From contig JAHIMW010000037.1 of assembly GCA_018896355.1 (NCBI GenBank), positions 1 to 14,042 of the forward strand: a DNA stretch of 14,042 nt, given 5' to 3'. The DNA comes from Pseudomonadota bacterium. GTDB lineage: Bacteria; Desulfobacterota; Syntrophia; Syntrophales; UBA5619. Position numbers and translations under genes: made by a program. Shown piece after piece: positions 1 to 6,729 of this stretch (position 1 is its first letter; each line of letters begins with the position of its first letter). The notes beneath the pieces are model-generated. The model did not search any database. It saw only the letters and a list, made by a program, of their open reading frames with translations, and had not been told where the DNA came from.

Positions 1-300
1 AAGAAGGTTCAGGTCTCCAAGAAAAGCCAGACCGTCATCCAGGTGAAGGAGATCCGCCTGCGGCCCAAGACGGAGGCGCATGACCTTGAGGTCAAGGTCA
101 AGCACGTGAGGAAGTTTCTGGAGCAGCACAACAAGGTGAAGATATCGATGATGTTCCGGGGGCGCGAGATCGCATATACCGATATCGGCCGGAAGATCAT
201 GGAGGATATCAAGAATACCCTCGCCGACGGCTGTGTGATCGATCAGCAGCCGAAACTGGAAGGGAGAAACATGATCATGATCCTCTCGCCGAAGAAGTGA
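1..300 (+). CDS. infC: Translation initiation factor IF-3, C-terminal part (5' end outside window)
   Basis: The reading frame is open from the first base and ends with TGA at 298-300, giving 99 residues of the IF3 C-terminal domain. Recognisable IF3 signatures are VIQVKEIRLRPKT near the domain start, KISMMFRGREIAYTDIG in the middle, and the closing GRNMIMILSPKK. This domain binds the 30S subunit, blocks premature 50S joining and carries most of the initiation-fidelity function. The N-terminal domain and linker lie upstream of the window. rpmI follows after 41 bases and rplT after that, the classic infC-rpmI-rplT order in which L20 often represses the operon. No L20 operator could be judged because the infC leader is not present. 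Confidence 0.97.
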   Translation, partial: KKVQVSKKSQTVIQVKEIRLRPKTEAHDLEVKVKHVRKFLEQHNKVKISMMFRGREIAYTDIGRKIMEDIKNTLADGCVIDQQPKLEGRNMIMILSPKK

Positions 301-341
301 TGGGATCGGTCAATTCAATTCTTAACAAAAGGGGTGATGGA

Positions 342-539
342 ATGCCAAAGATCAAGACACATCGGGGTGCGGCTAAGCGATTTTCCATGACGGGAACGGG
401 AAAGATCAAGAGGAGCAGGGCCAATACCAGCCATATCCTGACGCCGAAAACGACGAAAAGTAAGCGGAACCTGCGAAAATCGACCATTATGGACAAAACC
501 AATGAAAAGGCGATCCGGAAACTGATTCCGTATCTGTAG
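342..539 (+). CDS. rpmI: 50S ribosomal protein L35
   Basis: This 65-residue basic protein is a component of the large ribosomal subunit. It starts MPKIKTHRGAAKRF, the standard L35 N-terminus, and continues with the expected lysine/arginine-rich body (GTGKIKRSRANTSHILTPK, then KSKRNLR). The frame is open upstream from 297, but the extra 15 residues have no family counterpart. The ATG at 342 is preceded by GGGGTGATGG, a usable ribosome binding site, and gives the canonical family length. It sits between infC and rplT, as in most bacteria, and is probably co-transcribed with both. An unusual heptamer-repeat hairpin lies in the 90-base gap to rplT. Confidence 0.97.
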   Translation: MPKIKTHRGAAKRFSMTGTGKIKRSRANTSHILTPKTTKSKRNLRKSTIMDKTNEKAIRKLIPYL

Positions 540-542
540 GGG

Positions 543-606
543 GTGAAGAGTGAAGAGTGAAGAGTGTTTTCACCTCACGCCTCACCCTTCACACCTTACG
601 CCTCAC
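543..606. repeat. Heptamer tandem repeats in inverted arrangement between rpmI and rplT
   Basis: The left arm (543-566) is three and a half copies of the heptamer GTGAAGA. After TTTT (567-570), the right arm (571-606) is the complementary kind of heptamer array, units like CACGCCT, CACCCTT and CACACCT. Read on the minus strand, the right arm is GTGARGN-type heptamers, so the two arms can pair imperfectly around the TTTT loop. The element starts 3 bases after the rpmI stop and ends 8 bases before the rplT Shine-Dalgarno sequence. Such a structure could act on rplT translation or be a neutral mobile repeat; the sequence alone does not decide. The rplT ribosome binding site itself (GAGGAGGAG, 614-622) lies outside it. 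Confidence 0.75.
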
Positions 607-629
607 AATAAATGAGGAGGAGATAAGCA

Positions 630-989
630 ATGCCGAGGGTAAAGAGGAGCGTGACGGCTCAAAAGAAGAGAAGAAAGATTATGAAGGCGGCCAAGGGATT
701 TTTGCTGTCCAGAAGCAAGCTGTTGCGAACGGCCACGGAGGCGGTCAGCCACGCGATGGCATATGCCTACCGCGACAGGCGGGTCAGGAAACGGGAGTTC
801 CGGCGGCTTTGGATCACAAGGATCAATGCGGCCGCAAGGATTAATGAAATATCCTACAGCCGTCTGATCAATGGGATGCACAAGGCGGGCGTCGAGATCG
901 ACCGGAGGGTCCTCGCGGATCTGGCCGTTCATGAACCGAGCGGATTTTCGGAGATCGCAACCATCGCAAAGGGTGAGCGGCAGGCATGA
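630..989 (+). CDS. rplT: 50S ribosomal protein L20
   Basis: This is a full-length 119-residue L20, starting MPRVKRSVTAQKKRRKIMK. It has the long basic N-terminal helix that penetrates 23S rRNA and the globular C-terminal domain (RINEISYSRLINGMHKAGVEIDRRVLADLA). L20 is an early-assembly 50S protein, and in several bacteria it represses its own operon by binding the mRNA leader. A strong ribosome binding site (GAGGAGGAG, 614-622) fixes the ATG at 630. The stop codon overlaps the pheS start in an ATGA (986-989), so translational coupling to pheS is likely. Confidence 0.98.
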   Translation: MPRVKRSVTAQKKRRKIMKAAKGFLLSRSKLLRTATEAVSHAMAYAYRDRRVRKREFRRLWITRINAAARINEISYSRLINGMHKAGVEIDRRVLADLAVHEPSGFSEIATIAKGERQA

Positions 990-2002
990 CGGGAGAGTTG
1001 AGGGTCCTTAGGGAACAGGCGGAGGCGGAGCTCCGTCAGGCCGGAACGGAAGAGGCGTTCCAGGCCATCCGCACCCGCTACCTCGGGCGCAAGGGGTTGC
1101 TAACCGGATTGCTCCGCAATATCGCAAATGTAGCTTCCGGGGACAGGCCCCAGTTCGGCAAGGAGTGCAACGAGGTCAAGGAGGAACTTTCCGCAAGGAT
1201 CGACGAGCTTCTTGCGGGACTCGCATCCTCAAAAAAAGATGAGGTTCTCCTTGGCGAACGGATTGATGTCACCCTGCCCGGGAGAGGCGTCCGGCATGGG
1301 CGGCTCCATCCGGTCACGCAGGTGCGGGACGAGATCTGCCGCATCTTTGCCGGTCTCGGTTTCTCGGTCGTGGAAGGGCCGGAAGTCGAACTGGATTACT
1401 ACAATTTTGAGGCGTTGAACATTCCCAAGGACCATCCGGCGCGGGACATGCAGGACACCTTCTACGTCGAGGAGAATATAGTCCTGCGCACCCACACATC
1501 CCCGGTCCAGGTCCGGATCATGGAAAAGACGAGGCCGCCGGTGAGAATTCTCTCGCCGGGCCGTGTCTACCGCCGTGATTCGGATATTTCTCATACCCCG
1601 ATGTTCCACCAGATCGAGGGCCTGCTTGTGGACCGGGGCATCACCTTCGGCGATCTCAAGGGGGTTCTGACGGTTTTTCTCAAGCAGATATTCGGTGAGG
1701 ATACGGCGCCCCGCTTCCGTCCCAGCTTTTTCCCTTTTACGGAACCGAGTGCGGAGGTTGACATCCGGTGCGTCATCTGCCGCGGCCGGGGATGCCGGGT
1801 CTGCGGGCAGAGCGGCTGGCTGGAGATCCTGGGGTCGGGTATGGTGGATCCCGAGGTGTTCAAAAACGTCGGTTACGATCCGGACGAATTTACCGGTTTT
1901 GCCTTCGGGCTGGGTCTGGAACGGATTGCGATGCTCAAATTCGGGATCTCGGACATCCGTCTTTTTTTCGATAATGATATGAGATTCCTGGAACAGTTTT
2001 AA
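986..2002 (+). CDS. pheS: Phenylalanyl-tRNA synthetase alpha subunit
   Basis: This is the catalytic subunit of the alpha2-beta2 enzyme that charges tRNA-Phe with phenylalanine in the cytoplasm. The protein is 338 residues, a normal PheS length. An N-terminal coiled-coil arm that contacts tRNA covers about residues 1-90. The class II catalytic domain follows, with GLGFSVVEGPEVELDYYNFEALN, motif 2 around 243-260 (RFRPSFFPFTEPSAEV) and motif 3 around 304-318 (GFAFGLGLERIAMLK). Between them, Cys262, Cys265, Cys270 and Cys273 form a CxxC-x4-CxxC cluster typical of many bacterial PheS. The start overlaps the rplT stop by four bases. The TAA stop at 2000-2002 is followed after one base by a 27-base palindromic repeat. 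Confidence 0.98.
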   Translation: MTGELRVLREQAEAELRQAGTEEAFQAIRTRYLGRKGLLTGLLRNIANVASGDRPQFGKECNEVKEELSARIDELLAGLASSKKDEVLLGERIDVTLPGRGVRHGRLHPVTQVRDEICRIFAGLGFSVVEGPEVELDYYNFEALNIPKDHPARDMQDTFYVEENIVLRTHTSPVQVRIMEKTRPPVRILSPGRVYRRDSDISHTPMFHQIEGLLVDRGITFGDLKGVLTVFLKQIFGEDTAPRFRPSFFPFTEPSAEVDIRCVICRGRGCRVCGQSGWLEILGSGMVDPEVFKNVGYDPDEFTGFAFGLGLERIAMLKFGISDIRLFFDNDMRFLEQF

Positions 2003-2003
2003 C

Positions 2004-2030
2004 GGGGACACGATGCGGCATCATGTCCCC
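2004..2030. repeat. Palindromic repeat copy A (GATGC subfamily), pheS-pheT gap
   Basis: The 27-base inverted repeat has left arm GGGGACACGATGC, centre G and right arm GCATCATGTCCCC; the arms pair except for one C/A position. It begins one base after the pheS stop and ends 34 bases before pheT. As RNA from the minus strand the mismatch becomes a U-G wobble, so that strand folds better. Five related copies lie at 4111, 4876, 8865, 11662 and 11699. There is no U-tract, so it is not an ordinary terminator. Confidence 0.9.
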
Positions 2031-2064
2031 ATGGCGTCCGTGAGGCGAGCAAGAGAAATCCCTT

Positions 2065-4494
2065 ATGCAAGTCAGTCTGAAATGGCTTCGAGATTATGTG
2101 GATGTCGATCTTTCACCGGAAGAGCTGGAGGAGCGGCTGACCATGTCCGGTCTGGAAGTGGACTCCCTGAACCGAATCGAACCCGCCTTCAGCGGGGTCA
2201 GGGTCGCCCGGATTGTTTCCATCAAGCCCCATCCCCATGCCGATCAATTGTCCCTCTGTGAGGTGACCACGGGAGACGCAACCCATTCCGTTGTTTGCGG
2301 TGCAAAGAACATCCACGCCGGTGATATCGTTCCGCTGGCGCCGGTTGGAGCGATCCTTCCCGCCGGAGATCTCATCCGTAGCGCCCGGATCCGTGACGAG
2401 GTTTCCGAGGGGATGCTCTGTTCCGGGGAAGAGCTCGGAATCGGCGGCGACGCCTCGGGGATCATGCTTCTCCCGTCCGATTTTCCGCTGGGAAAAGGGC
2501 TGGCGGAAGCGCTCGACCTGCGGGACGCGGTTCTCGATATCGGCGTGACCCCGAACCGGTCCGATTGTCTCTCCATCGTCGGCGTGGCACGCGAAGTGGC
2601 GGCCATCACGGGGAAGACGCTGCGTTATCCCGATGCCGTCGTCATGGAAAATGACGAGGAGATTAGCCGGATCACATCGGTTTCCATCGAGGATCCCGAT
2701 CTCTGTCCGCGGTACACCGCCCGGATCATCAAAAATGTCCGGATCGGACCGTCGCCCTTCTGGATGAGGCGGAGGCTGGAAGCGGTGGGTCTCCGCTCGA
2801 TCAACAATATCGTGGATGTGACCAACTTCGTGATGATGGAGCTGGGGCAGCCCCTGCATGCCTTCGATTTCCGCTTCCTTGCCGAAGGGAGGATCGTGGT
2901 CCGGCGTTCCCGCGCGGGCGAGACGTTCGTTTCACTGGACGGAAAGGAGCACACCCTGGGGGCCGACACGCTGATGATCTGTGACGGTGTGAAGCCGGTG
3001 GCCGTCGGCGGGGTCATGGGCGGGCTCAATTCCGAGGTCAAGGAAGAGACGGAGACAATCCTGCTGGAGAGCGCCTATTTCAACCCCGCTTCCATCCGTC
3101 GGACCGCGCGCGCGCTGGCGATGGGAACCGACGCCGCCTTCCGTTTCGAGAGAGGGATTGATCCGGAAGGGGTTGTCCGGGCGCTTGACCGTGCGGCGGG
3201 GCTCATGGCGGAGCTTTCCGGAGGAACGGTTTGCCGGGGAATGATCGATCAATACCCGGGAACAGTCGCGATAGTTAGAGACATTCCGCTGCGCGTCAAG
3301 CGTGTGCGGGAGATCCTCGGGACGGCGATTCCGGAGGAGGAGATCGTCCGGATCCTGAAAAGTCTGGAGATGGAGATCGACCGGGGCGGTAACGGGCTTC
3401 TCCGCGTTACACCTCCAACCTGCCGCTTGGATATCACCCGGGAGATCGACCTGATTGAAGAGGTTGTTCGGCTGTACGGTTATGACCGGGTTCCGACGAC
3501 CCTTCCCGCCGTTTCGGTGATCGCTGCCGGAAGCATCGACGAAAAGAGGAAGACGGAGGCGCGGGTTCGGGAGATCATGACCGGCGCCGGTTATACGGAG
3601 GTGATCAACTACAGCTTTATCCCGGAGGCGGCAGTAGACCAACTCTGCCTGGATCCAGCGGATGAGCGGCGCCGTCATGTCCGGATCAGAAATCCTTTGA
3701 CGGAAGAACAGGCGGTGATGCGGACGACCATGGTCTACAGCCTTCTGCGCAATGCCGCGAGGAACGCCGATGTCGGCCGTTTTGACCTGAAGCTCTTCGA
3801 GACGGGCCGGACCTTCATCGGCATGGGAGAGGGGAAGCAGCCGCGGGAACAGGACCGCGCGGCCTTTCTGATTACCGGCCGGCGCTATGAAGAGCGGTGG
3901 CATTTTTCGGGTCTGCAGGCAGACTTTTATGATCTTCAAGGGTGTGTCGAGAATATCCTGGATCTGCTGCAGATACCAGACCCCTCATTCCGGGCAGGCG
4001 TTCATGAGCCTTTCCTCGATCCGGGAAAATCCTGTGGTGTTTTCAGCGGGGAGGAGCAGGTTGGATTTCTGGGCGAGATGCATCCGGATATTCTCTCCCG
4101 CATGTCGTTTGGGGACACCTTGCGGCAAGGTGTCCCCGTTATTGTGTGCGAGATCGATCTCGATCGGCTGACCGCAAAATGCTCCGCGAAGACGACCTTC
4201 CGCGCCATCCCAAGATTCCCGTCGAGTTCGCGGGATGTGGCGTTTCTGATCCGCATGGGGGTGGAGGCCGGAGAACTTCTCCGGGCAGCGACGGATTCCG
4301 CTGAAGAATTACTTGAAAAAGTTAGAATATTTGATGTATACGAGGGGAAAAATATCCCTGTGGGGACCAGGAGCTTGGGATTGCGGTTTTCATATCGCAG
4401 TACGGACCGGACCTTGACGGATGACGAGGTGAATGAGGTCCATGCGCGGATTGTGAAGAAGATCGTTCATGCGTCAGGTGCGTCAATCAGATAG
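2065..4494 (+). CDS. pheT: Phenylalanyl-tRNA synthetase beta subunit, carrying a nine-codon palindrome insert
   Basis: The 809-residue beta subunit provides tRNA binding and editing for PheST. It begins MQVSLKWLRDYVDVD, the standard N-terminus, which fixes the ATG at 2065 despite a weak upstream AAGAG. In order: a tRNA-binding OB domain around residues 40-150 (ARIVSIKPHPHADQLSLCEV, later SEGMLCSGEELGI); the B3/B4 editing region around 210-390; B5 around 405-480 (TCRLDITREIDLIEEVVRLYGYD split over this stretch); the catalytic-like core; and the ferredoxin-fold anticodon-binding domain from about 712 (AIPRFPSSSRDVAFL) to the end. Residues 683-691 (GDTLRQGVP) are encoded exactly by palindromic repeat copy B, in frame, just before the last domain. 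It is slightly longer than the E. coli subunit (795). Confidence 0.98.
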   Translation: MQVSLKWLRDYVDVDLSPEELEERLTMSGLEVDSLNRIEPAFSGVRVARIVSIKPHPHADQLSLCEVTTGDATHSVVCGAKNIHAGDIVPLAPVGAILPAGDLIRSARIRDEVSEGMLCSGEELGIGGDASGIMLLPSDFPLGKGLAEALDLRDAVLDIGVTPNRSDCLSIVGVAREVAAITGKTLRYPDAVVMENDEEISRITSVSIEDPDLCPRYTARIIKNVRIGPSPFWMRRRLEAVGLRSINNIVDVTNFVMMELGQPLHAFDFRFLAEGRIVVRRSRAGETFVSLDGKEHTLGADTLMICDGVKPVAVGGVMGGLNSEVKEETETILLESAYFNPASIRRTARALAMGTDAAFRFERGIDPEGVVRALDRAAGLMAELSGGTVCRGMIDQYPGTVAIVRDIPLRVKRVREILGTAIPEEEIVRILKSLEMEIDRGGNGLLRVTPPTCRLDITREIDLIEEVVRLYGYDRVPTTLPAVSVIAAGSIDEKRKTEARVREIMTGAGYTEVINYSFIPEAAVDQLCLDPADERRRHVRIRNPLTEEQAVMRTTMVYSLLRNAARNADVGRFDLKLFETGRTFIGMGEGKQPREQDRAAFLITGRRYEERWHFSGLQADFYDLQGCVENILDLLQIPDPSFRAGVHEPFLDPGKSCGVFSGEEQVGFLGEMHPDILSRMSFGDTLRQGVPVIVCEIDLDRLTAKCSAKTTFRAIPRFPSSSRDVAFLIRMGVEAGELLRAATDSAEELLEKVRIFDVYEGKNIPVGTRSLGLRFSYRSTDRTLTDDEVNEVHARIVKKIVHASGASIR
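4111..4137. repeat. Palindromic repeat copy B (CTTGC subfamily) inside pheT coding sequence
   Basis: This is a perfect 27-base palindrome: arms GGGGACACCTTGC and GCAAGGTGTCCCC around a single G. It starts exactly at codon 683 of pheT and adds nine sense codons (GDTLRQGVP) without a frameshift. It is identical to copy C at 4876-4902, and the similarity continues to the right (GTTATTG here, GTCATTG in copy C). Confidence 0.93.
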
Positions 4495-4525
4495 GAACGG
4501 ATCAATCCATCGGAGGAGGCAGGAA

Positions 4526-4801
4526 ATGACAAAGATCGACATTATTCAGGATGTGTACGAAAAGCTGGGATTTTCGAAGAAGGATTCGGCCAGGATTGTT
4601 GAGTCCGTATTCGATATCATCAAGGACAGCCTGACAGCGGGCGAGAAGATCAAGATTTCCGGTTTTGGTAATTTTGTCGTCAAGGAGAAGAAATCCCGGC
4701 GGGGGAGAAACCCCCAGACCGGCGACGAGATCGCCATATCGGCACGAAGGGTGCTGACCTTCAAGTCGAGTCAGGTCCTTCGGAAGGCGCTGAACGATTA
4801 A
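4526..4801 (+). CDS. ihfA: Integration host factor alpha subunit (HU/IHF family)
   Basis: This 91-residue DNA-bending protein of the HU/IHF family starts MTKIDIIQDVYEKLGFSKKD. It carries the family signature ISGFGNFVVKEKK followed by RRGRNPQTGDEIAI, the DNA-contacting beta-arm with its intercalating proline. The RRGRNPQTG form and the position directly after pheT, as in E. coli pheST-ihfA, support the alpha subunit of IHF rather than HU. The frame is open upstream to 4469 inside the pheT 3' end, but the strong GGAGGAGG (4512-4519) and family length fix the ATG at 4526. The gap from the pheT stop is 31 bases, so it is likely co-transcribed. IHF bends DNA at specific sites and affects sigma-54 promoters, recombination and replication. 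Confidence 0.95.
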   Translation: MTKIDIIQDVYEKLGFSKKDSARIVESVFDIIKDSLTAGEKIKISGFGNFVVKEKKSRRGRNPQTGDEIAISARRVLTFKSSQVLRKALND

Positions 4802-4875
4802 TCCGAAGCGGTCCGCATTCTTAAGGCGGTGAATCCAATGCCGGGGACGGAACCCGGGACACCACTCATGATATC

Positions 4876-4902
4876 GGGGACACCTTGCGGCAAGGTGTCC
4901 CC
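4876..4902. repeat. Palindromic repeat copy C (CTTGC subfamily) directly upstream of the merR start
   Basis: The 27 bases are identical to copy B: arms GGGGACACCTTGC and GCAAGGTGTCCCC around a G. The element ends 8 bases before the first ATG of the MerR gene, so it occupies the place where a Shine-Dalgarno sequence would be. A partial, similar-looking stretch (GGGGACGGAACCCGGGACACC split at 4843-4863) lies just upstream and may be a decayed relative. Confidence 0.92.
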
Positions 4903-4910
4903 GTCATTGG

Positions 4911-5252
4911 ATGATGGATAAATCAATTCCCGATAAGTCCTATTTCCGCATCGGCGAGGTCGGCAGATTATTGGGCGTGCAACCCTATGTAATCCGCTAC
5001 TGGGAGTCCGAATTCAAAACGGTCCGGCCAATCCGCACCCGTTCCGATCAGAGACTTTACCGACATCGGGATGTCGAGGAGTTGCTGACGATCCGGAAAC
5101 TCCTCTATGAGGAGAGATTCACCATCAACGGGGCCAGAAAACAGCTCCAGCGGATGCGGGGTGAGGAGGCGGTCACGGGACGGGATCCGCGTGAAGGGCT
5201 TCTGGATGAAATCGAGAAGGGGTTGCGCCGGATCAGGGAAATTGTAAGTTAG
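4911..5252 (+). CDS. MerR-family transcriptional regulator
   Basis: This 113-residue small MerR-type regulator has an N-terminal winged helix-turn-helix around residues 10-80: YFRIGEVGRLLGVQPYVIRYWESEF, then SDQRLYRHRDVEELLTIRKLL. A short charged C-terminal helix (about 80-113) probably dimerises the protein. No metal- or ligand-binding cysteines or effector domain are visible, so the inducer is unknown. MerR proteins of this size commonly follow ihfA in Deltaproteobacteria. Two tandem ATG codons (4911 and 4914) are possible starts. Neither has a recognisable Shine-Dalgarno sequence, because palindromic repeat copy C ends 8 bases upstream. The frame has a stop at 4869-4871, so no longer form is possible. 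The target gene is not evident; autoregulation or control of the neighbouring operon would be guesses. Confidence 0.92.
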   Translation: MMDKSIPDKSYFRIGEVGRLLGVQPYVIRYWESEFKTVRPIRTRSDQRLYRHRDVEELLTIRKLLYEERFTINGARKQLQRMRGEEAVTGRDPREGLLDEIEKGLRRIREIVS

Positions 5253-5261
5253 GGTCAATAC

Positions 5262-5301
5262 AAAAGGCCGACGGAAACCCTCCGGTTCCGATCGGCCTTT
5301 T
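5262..5301. terminator. Bidirectional intrinsic terminator between merR and the cysteine-rich gene
   Basis: AAAAGGCCGA pairs with TCGGCCTTTT, and an inner CGGAA pairs with TTCCG after a bulged A. T-runs follow the stem on both strands. It lies 10 bases after the merR stop and 31 bases after the stop of the convergent gene at 5333-5614, so it can end transcription from both sides. Confidence 0.9.
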
Positions 5302-5332
5302 CATGGTGGGGCCCAGGCAGCGCATCCTGCCG

Positions 5333-5614
5333 CTATTTCTTGTTTGCCCGCTTAGACGCCTTCAGCGGGTTGACCTTCTGCGTCGCTTCCTTGACATCCA
5401 GCTTCAAATGGGTTGCTGTCGGGCATTTGCCGGCCCGCCACTTTCCGGCCGGGTCCGGATAAACACGGCAGTACTTTACCGTCGCACATTCGATGACTTT
5501 GCCGCATCCCTCACACTTGTCGATGATGGCATTGCAACTGCCCCCATTGAATCCGCAGCCCTTCTTCGTCATGAAGCCGCATTCGATGCCGTTTTTGATC
5601 GTCTGACAAATCAT
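5333..5614 (-). CDS. PxxKW-type cysteine-rich small protein
   Basis: This 93-residue protein has nine cysteines (residues 3, 12, 20, 27, 34, 37, 43, 49 and 64) arranged in CxxC-like and spaced pairs, then PAGKW at 55-59 followed by RAGKCPTATHL and a lysine-rich tail. The PxxKW motif with flanking cysteines matches a family of small cysteine-rich proteins seen mainly in Desulfobacterota-type anaerobes. The biochemical role is unknown; the cysteines suggest zinc or iron-sulfur binding. There is no signal peptide, so it is probably cytoplasmic. A good ribosome binding site (GAGGAG on the minus strand) precedes the ATG at 5612-5614. It is a single-gene unit convergent with merR, with its own promoter at 5736-5764 and a shared terminator. 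The overlapping plus-strand frame is a shadow. Confidence 0.85.
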   Translation of the reverse strand: MICQTIKNGIECGFMTKKGCGFNGGSCNAIIDKCEGCGKVIECATVKYCRVYPDPAGKWRAGKCPTATHLKLDVKEATQKVNPLKASKRANKK

Positions 5615-5665
5615 GGTTCTCTCCTCTTTCGTTCTCTCTTCGGTCTATTCGTTGAATTCAAAAAA

Positions 5666-5710
5666 ACCGACCCGCTTCCAAAACCATCTCCATGGCCAAG
5701 TCAGGTCGGT
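5666..5710 (-). promoter_or_regulatory. Terminator-like hairpin in the leader of the cysteine-rich gene
   Basis: On the minus strand, ACCGACC (5710-5704) can pair with GGTCGGT (5672-5666), followed directly by six further T residues. An inner CCAT/ATGG stem can also form. It lies between the predicted promoter (5736-5764) and the start codon (5614), so it could be a leader attenuator. No known riboswitch class was recognised. Alternatively it is a terminator for an unseen upstream transcript. Confidence 0.5.
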
Positions 5711-5735
5711 CAATCCCTTTCCTTAAAGGCGTGCC

Positions 5736-5764
5736 TTGCTACCAGAATATAAAATGGATGTCAA
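5736..5764 (-). promoter_or_regulatory. Sigma-70-type promoter for the cysteine-rich gene
   Basis: Read on the minus strand: -35 TTGACA (5764-5759, perfect), a 17-base spacer, and -10 TAGCAA (5741-5736) preceded by TGG, an extended -10. The start codon lies about 115 bases downstream. The -10 is weak, but the perfect -35 and extended element compensate. Confidence 0.6.
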
Positions 5765-5979
5765 GAGAAAACTTCAAAATCCTATCTCGTCGAAATCGCG
5801 AAAAAAACGGCTGTGCTTTGGGTGGTGAATAGGTTGACTTTCGCGGGCCATTCATGTTAGGCAGGCGTTCGACGGGTGGCGGAAGCCGCTATCGTCCCCA
5901 GGCATGGATTTGAGGGCGGAGGGTTCACGCGCAGTGGATCAAGACTGCTGCGCCTCCGGTCAGCGAAAAAGACCCGGAA
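5765..5979. other. Non-coding interval upstream of the PTS operon
   Basis: The whole gene-free gap between the two divergent genes is 5615-5979 (365 bases). The left part is the cysteine-rich gene's leader and promoter. In 5765-5979 no credible gene was found on either strand; the frame preceding EIID has a stop at 5911-5913 and no start codon before 5980. A weak plus-strand promoter candidate is TTGACT (5834-5839), an 18-base spacer and TAGGCA (5858-5863). Just downstream a small hairpin can form from GGTGGCGG (5875-5882) and CCGCTATC (5886-5893). No EIIA, EIIB or EIIC remnant was recognised. Confidence 0.5.
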
Positions 5980-6729
5980 ATGGCGGTTCTGATGAAAAGA
6001 TCGACGCTGTTCAGCATTTTTATGCGGTCACTGACCGTTCCGGTTTCCTTCAACTTCCGAAGGATGCAGAATCTGGGTTTTGCCTTTACGATGTTCCCGC
6101 TGATCGCGGAACAGCGGAAAGATCCCAGGGAGACAGGGGTTTTTCTTGCGAGGCATTTGCAGATGTTCAACACCCATCCCTACCTCCTCTCTTCGGTCAT
6201 CGGTTCCGTGGCCCGGATCGAGGAAGAAGGGTGTGCACCGGAGTCGGTGGAGGCGCTGAAAAAGGCGCTCATGGGGCCTTACGCGGCGATCGGCGATTCC
6301 TTTTTCTGGGGGGCGCTCCGGCCCTTTTCTGCCGTTGGGGCGGTGATCCTGGCTCTCACGGGGACTCTTCTGGCGCCGCTCGCCTTTCTGCTGCTCTACA
6401 CCCCCGCTCAGCTTCTGGTTCGCGTTAAGGGGTTTCTCGAAGGCTACCGGTGCGGCCGAAACGGGATTGATTTTATCCGGGCGTTGGATCTGCTGAAAGA
6501 GTCCGTAAAATTACGTTATCTTTTGCTTGTCCTGATCGGTTCGCTGGCGGCCATGGCCGTCGATAACGCCAGCCGTTCCTGGAACTTTCCACTCGAAATG
6601 CCGGGCGGGGCGGTTGGATCGGTTTTACTCCTTCTTGTTTTTGCAGGGGTTCGCCTCGGGATCTCTTCGGTGAAGATCCTTTACGGAATGAGCCTCTTGT
6701 GCATGGTGCTCTCGATAAAGATATGGTAG
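5980..6729 (+). CDS. PTS mannose/fructose/sorbose-type EIID component
   Basis: This 249-residue membrane protein is related to E. coli ManZ (EIID of the mannose PTS, about 285 residues). Diagnostic stretches are FNFRRMQNLGFAFTMFPLI (about 25-43), ARHLQMFNTHPYL (about 57-69), and ALMGPYAAIGDSFFWGALRPF (about 96-116). The C-terminal half contains several hydrophobic segments (about 118-145, 180-197, 207-225, 230-248). In complete systems EIID and EIIC form the transport channel. Here no EIIC, EIIB or EIIA is adjacent, so transport by this locus alone is doubtful, and a regulatory or partial-system role is possible. The start could be ATG 5980 or ATG 5992; neither has a clear Shine-Dalgarno sequence. 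The stop overlaps the HPr start, indicating an operon. Confidence 0.9.
   Translation: MAVLMKRSTLFSIFMRSLTVPVSFNFRRMQNLGFAFTMFPLIAEQRKDPRETGVFLARHLQMFNTHPYLLSSVIGSVARIEEEGCAPESVEALKKALMGPYAAIGDSFFWGALRPFSAVGAVILALTGTLLAPLAFLLLYTPAQLLVRVKGFLEGYRCGRNGIDFIRALDLLKESVKLRYLLLVLIGSLAAMAVDNASRSWNFPLEMPGGAVGSVLLLLVFAGVRLGISSVKILYGMSLLCMVLSIKIW

Noticed and set aside
1138..1150. GGGGACAGGCCCC in pheS as another palindrome copy
   Set aside because: Only the first seven bases resemble the family; there is no matching right arm and the residues fit ordinary PheS sequence.
2004..2030. Copy A as a pheS transcription terminator
   Set aside because: No T-run follows, and pheT lies 34 bases downstream in what is normally one transcript.
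5303..5752. 149-codon open frame on the plus strand
   Set aside because: It overlaps the cysteine-rich gene on the other strand, has no recognisable domain or ribosome binding site, and runs through the regulatory region; it is a GC-driven shadow.
5904..6428. 174-codon open frame overlapping EIID
   Set aside because: Composition is glycine/arginine-rich noise and the EIID frame in the same place matches a known family throughout.
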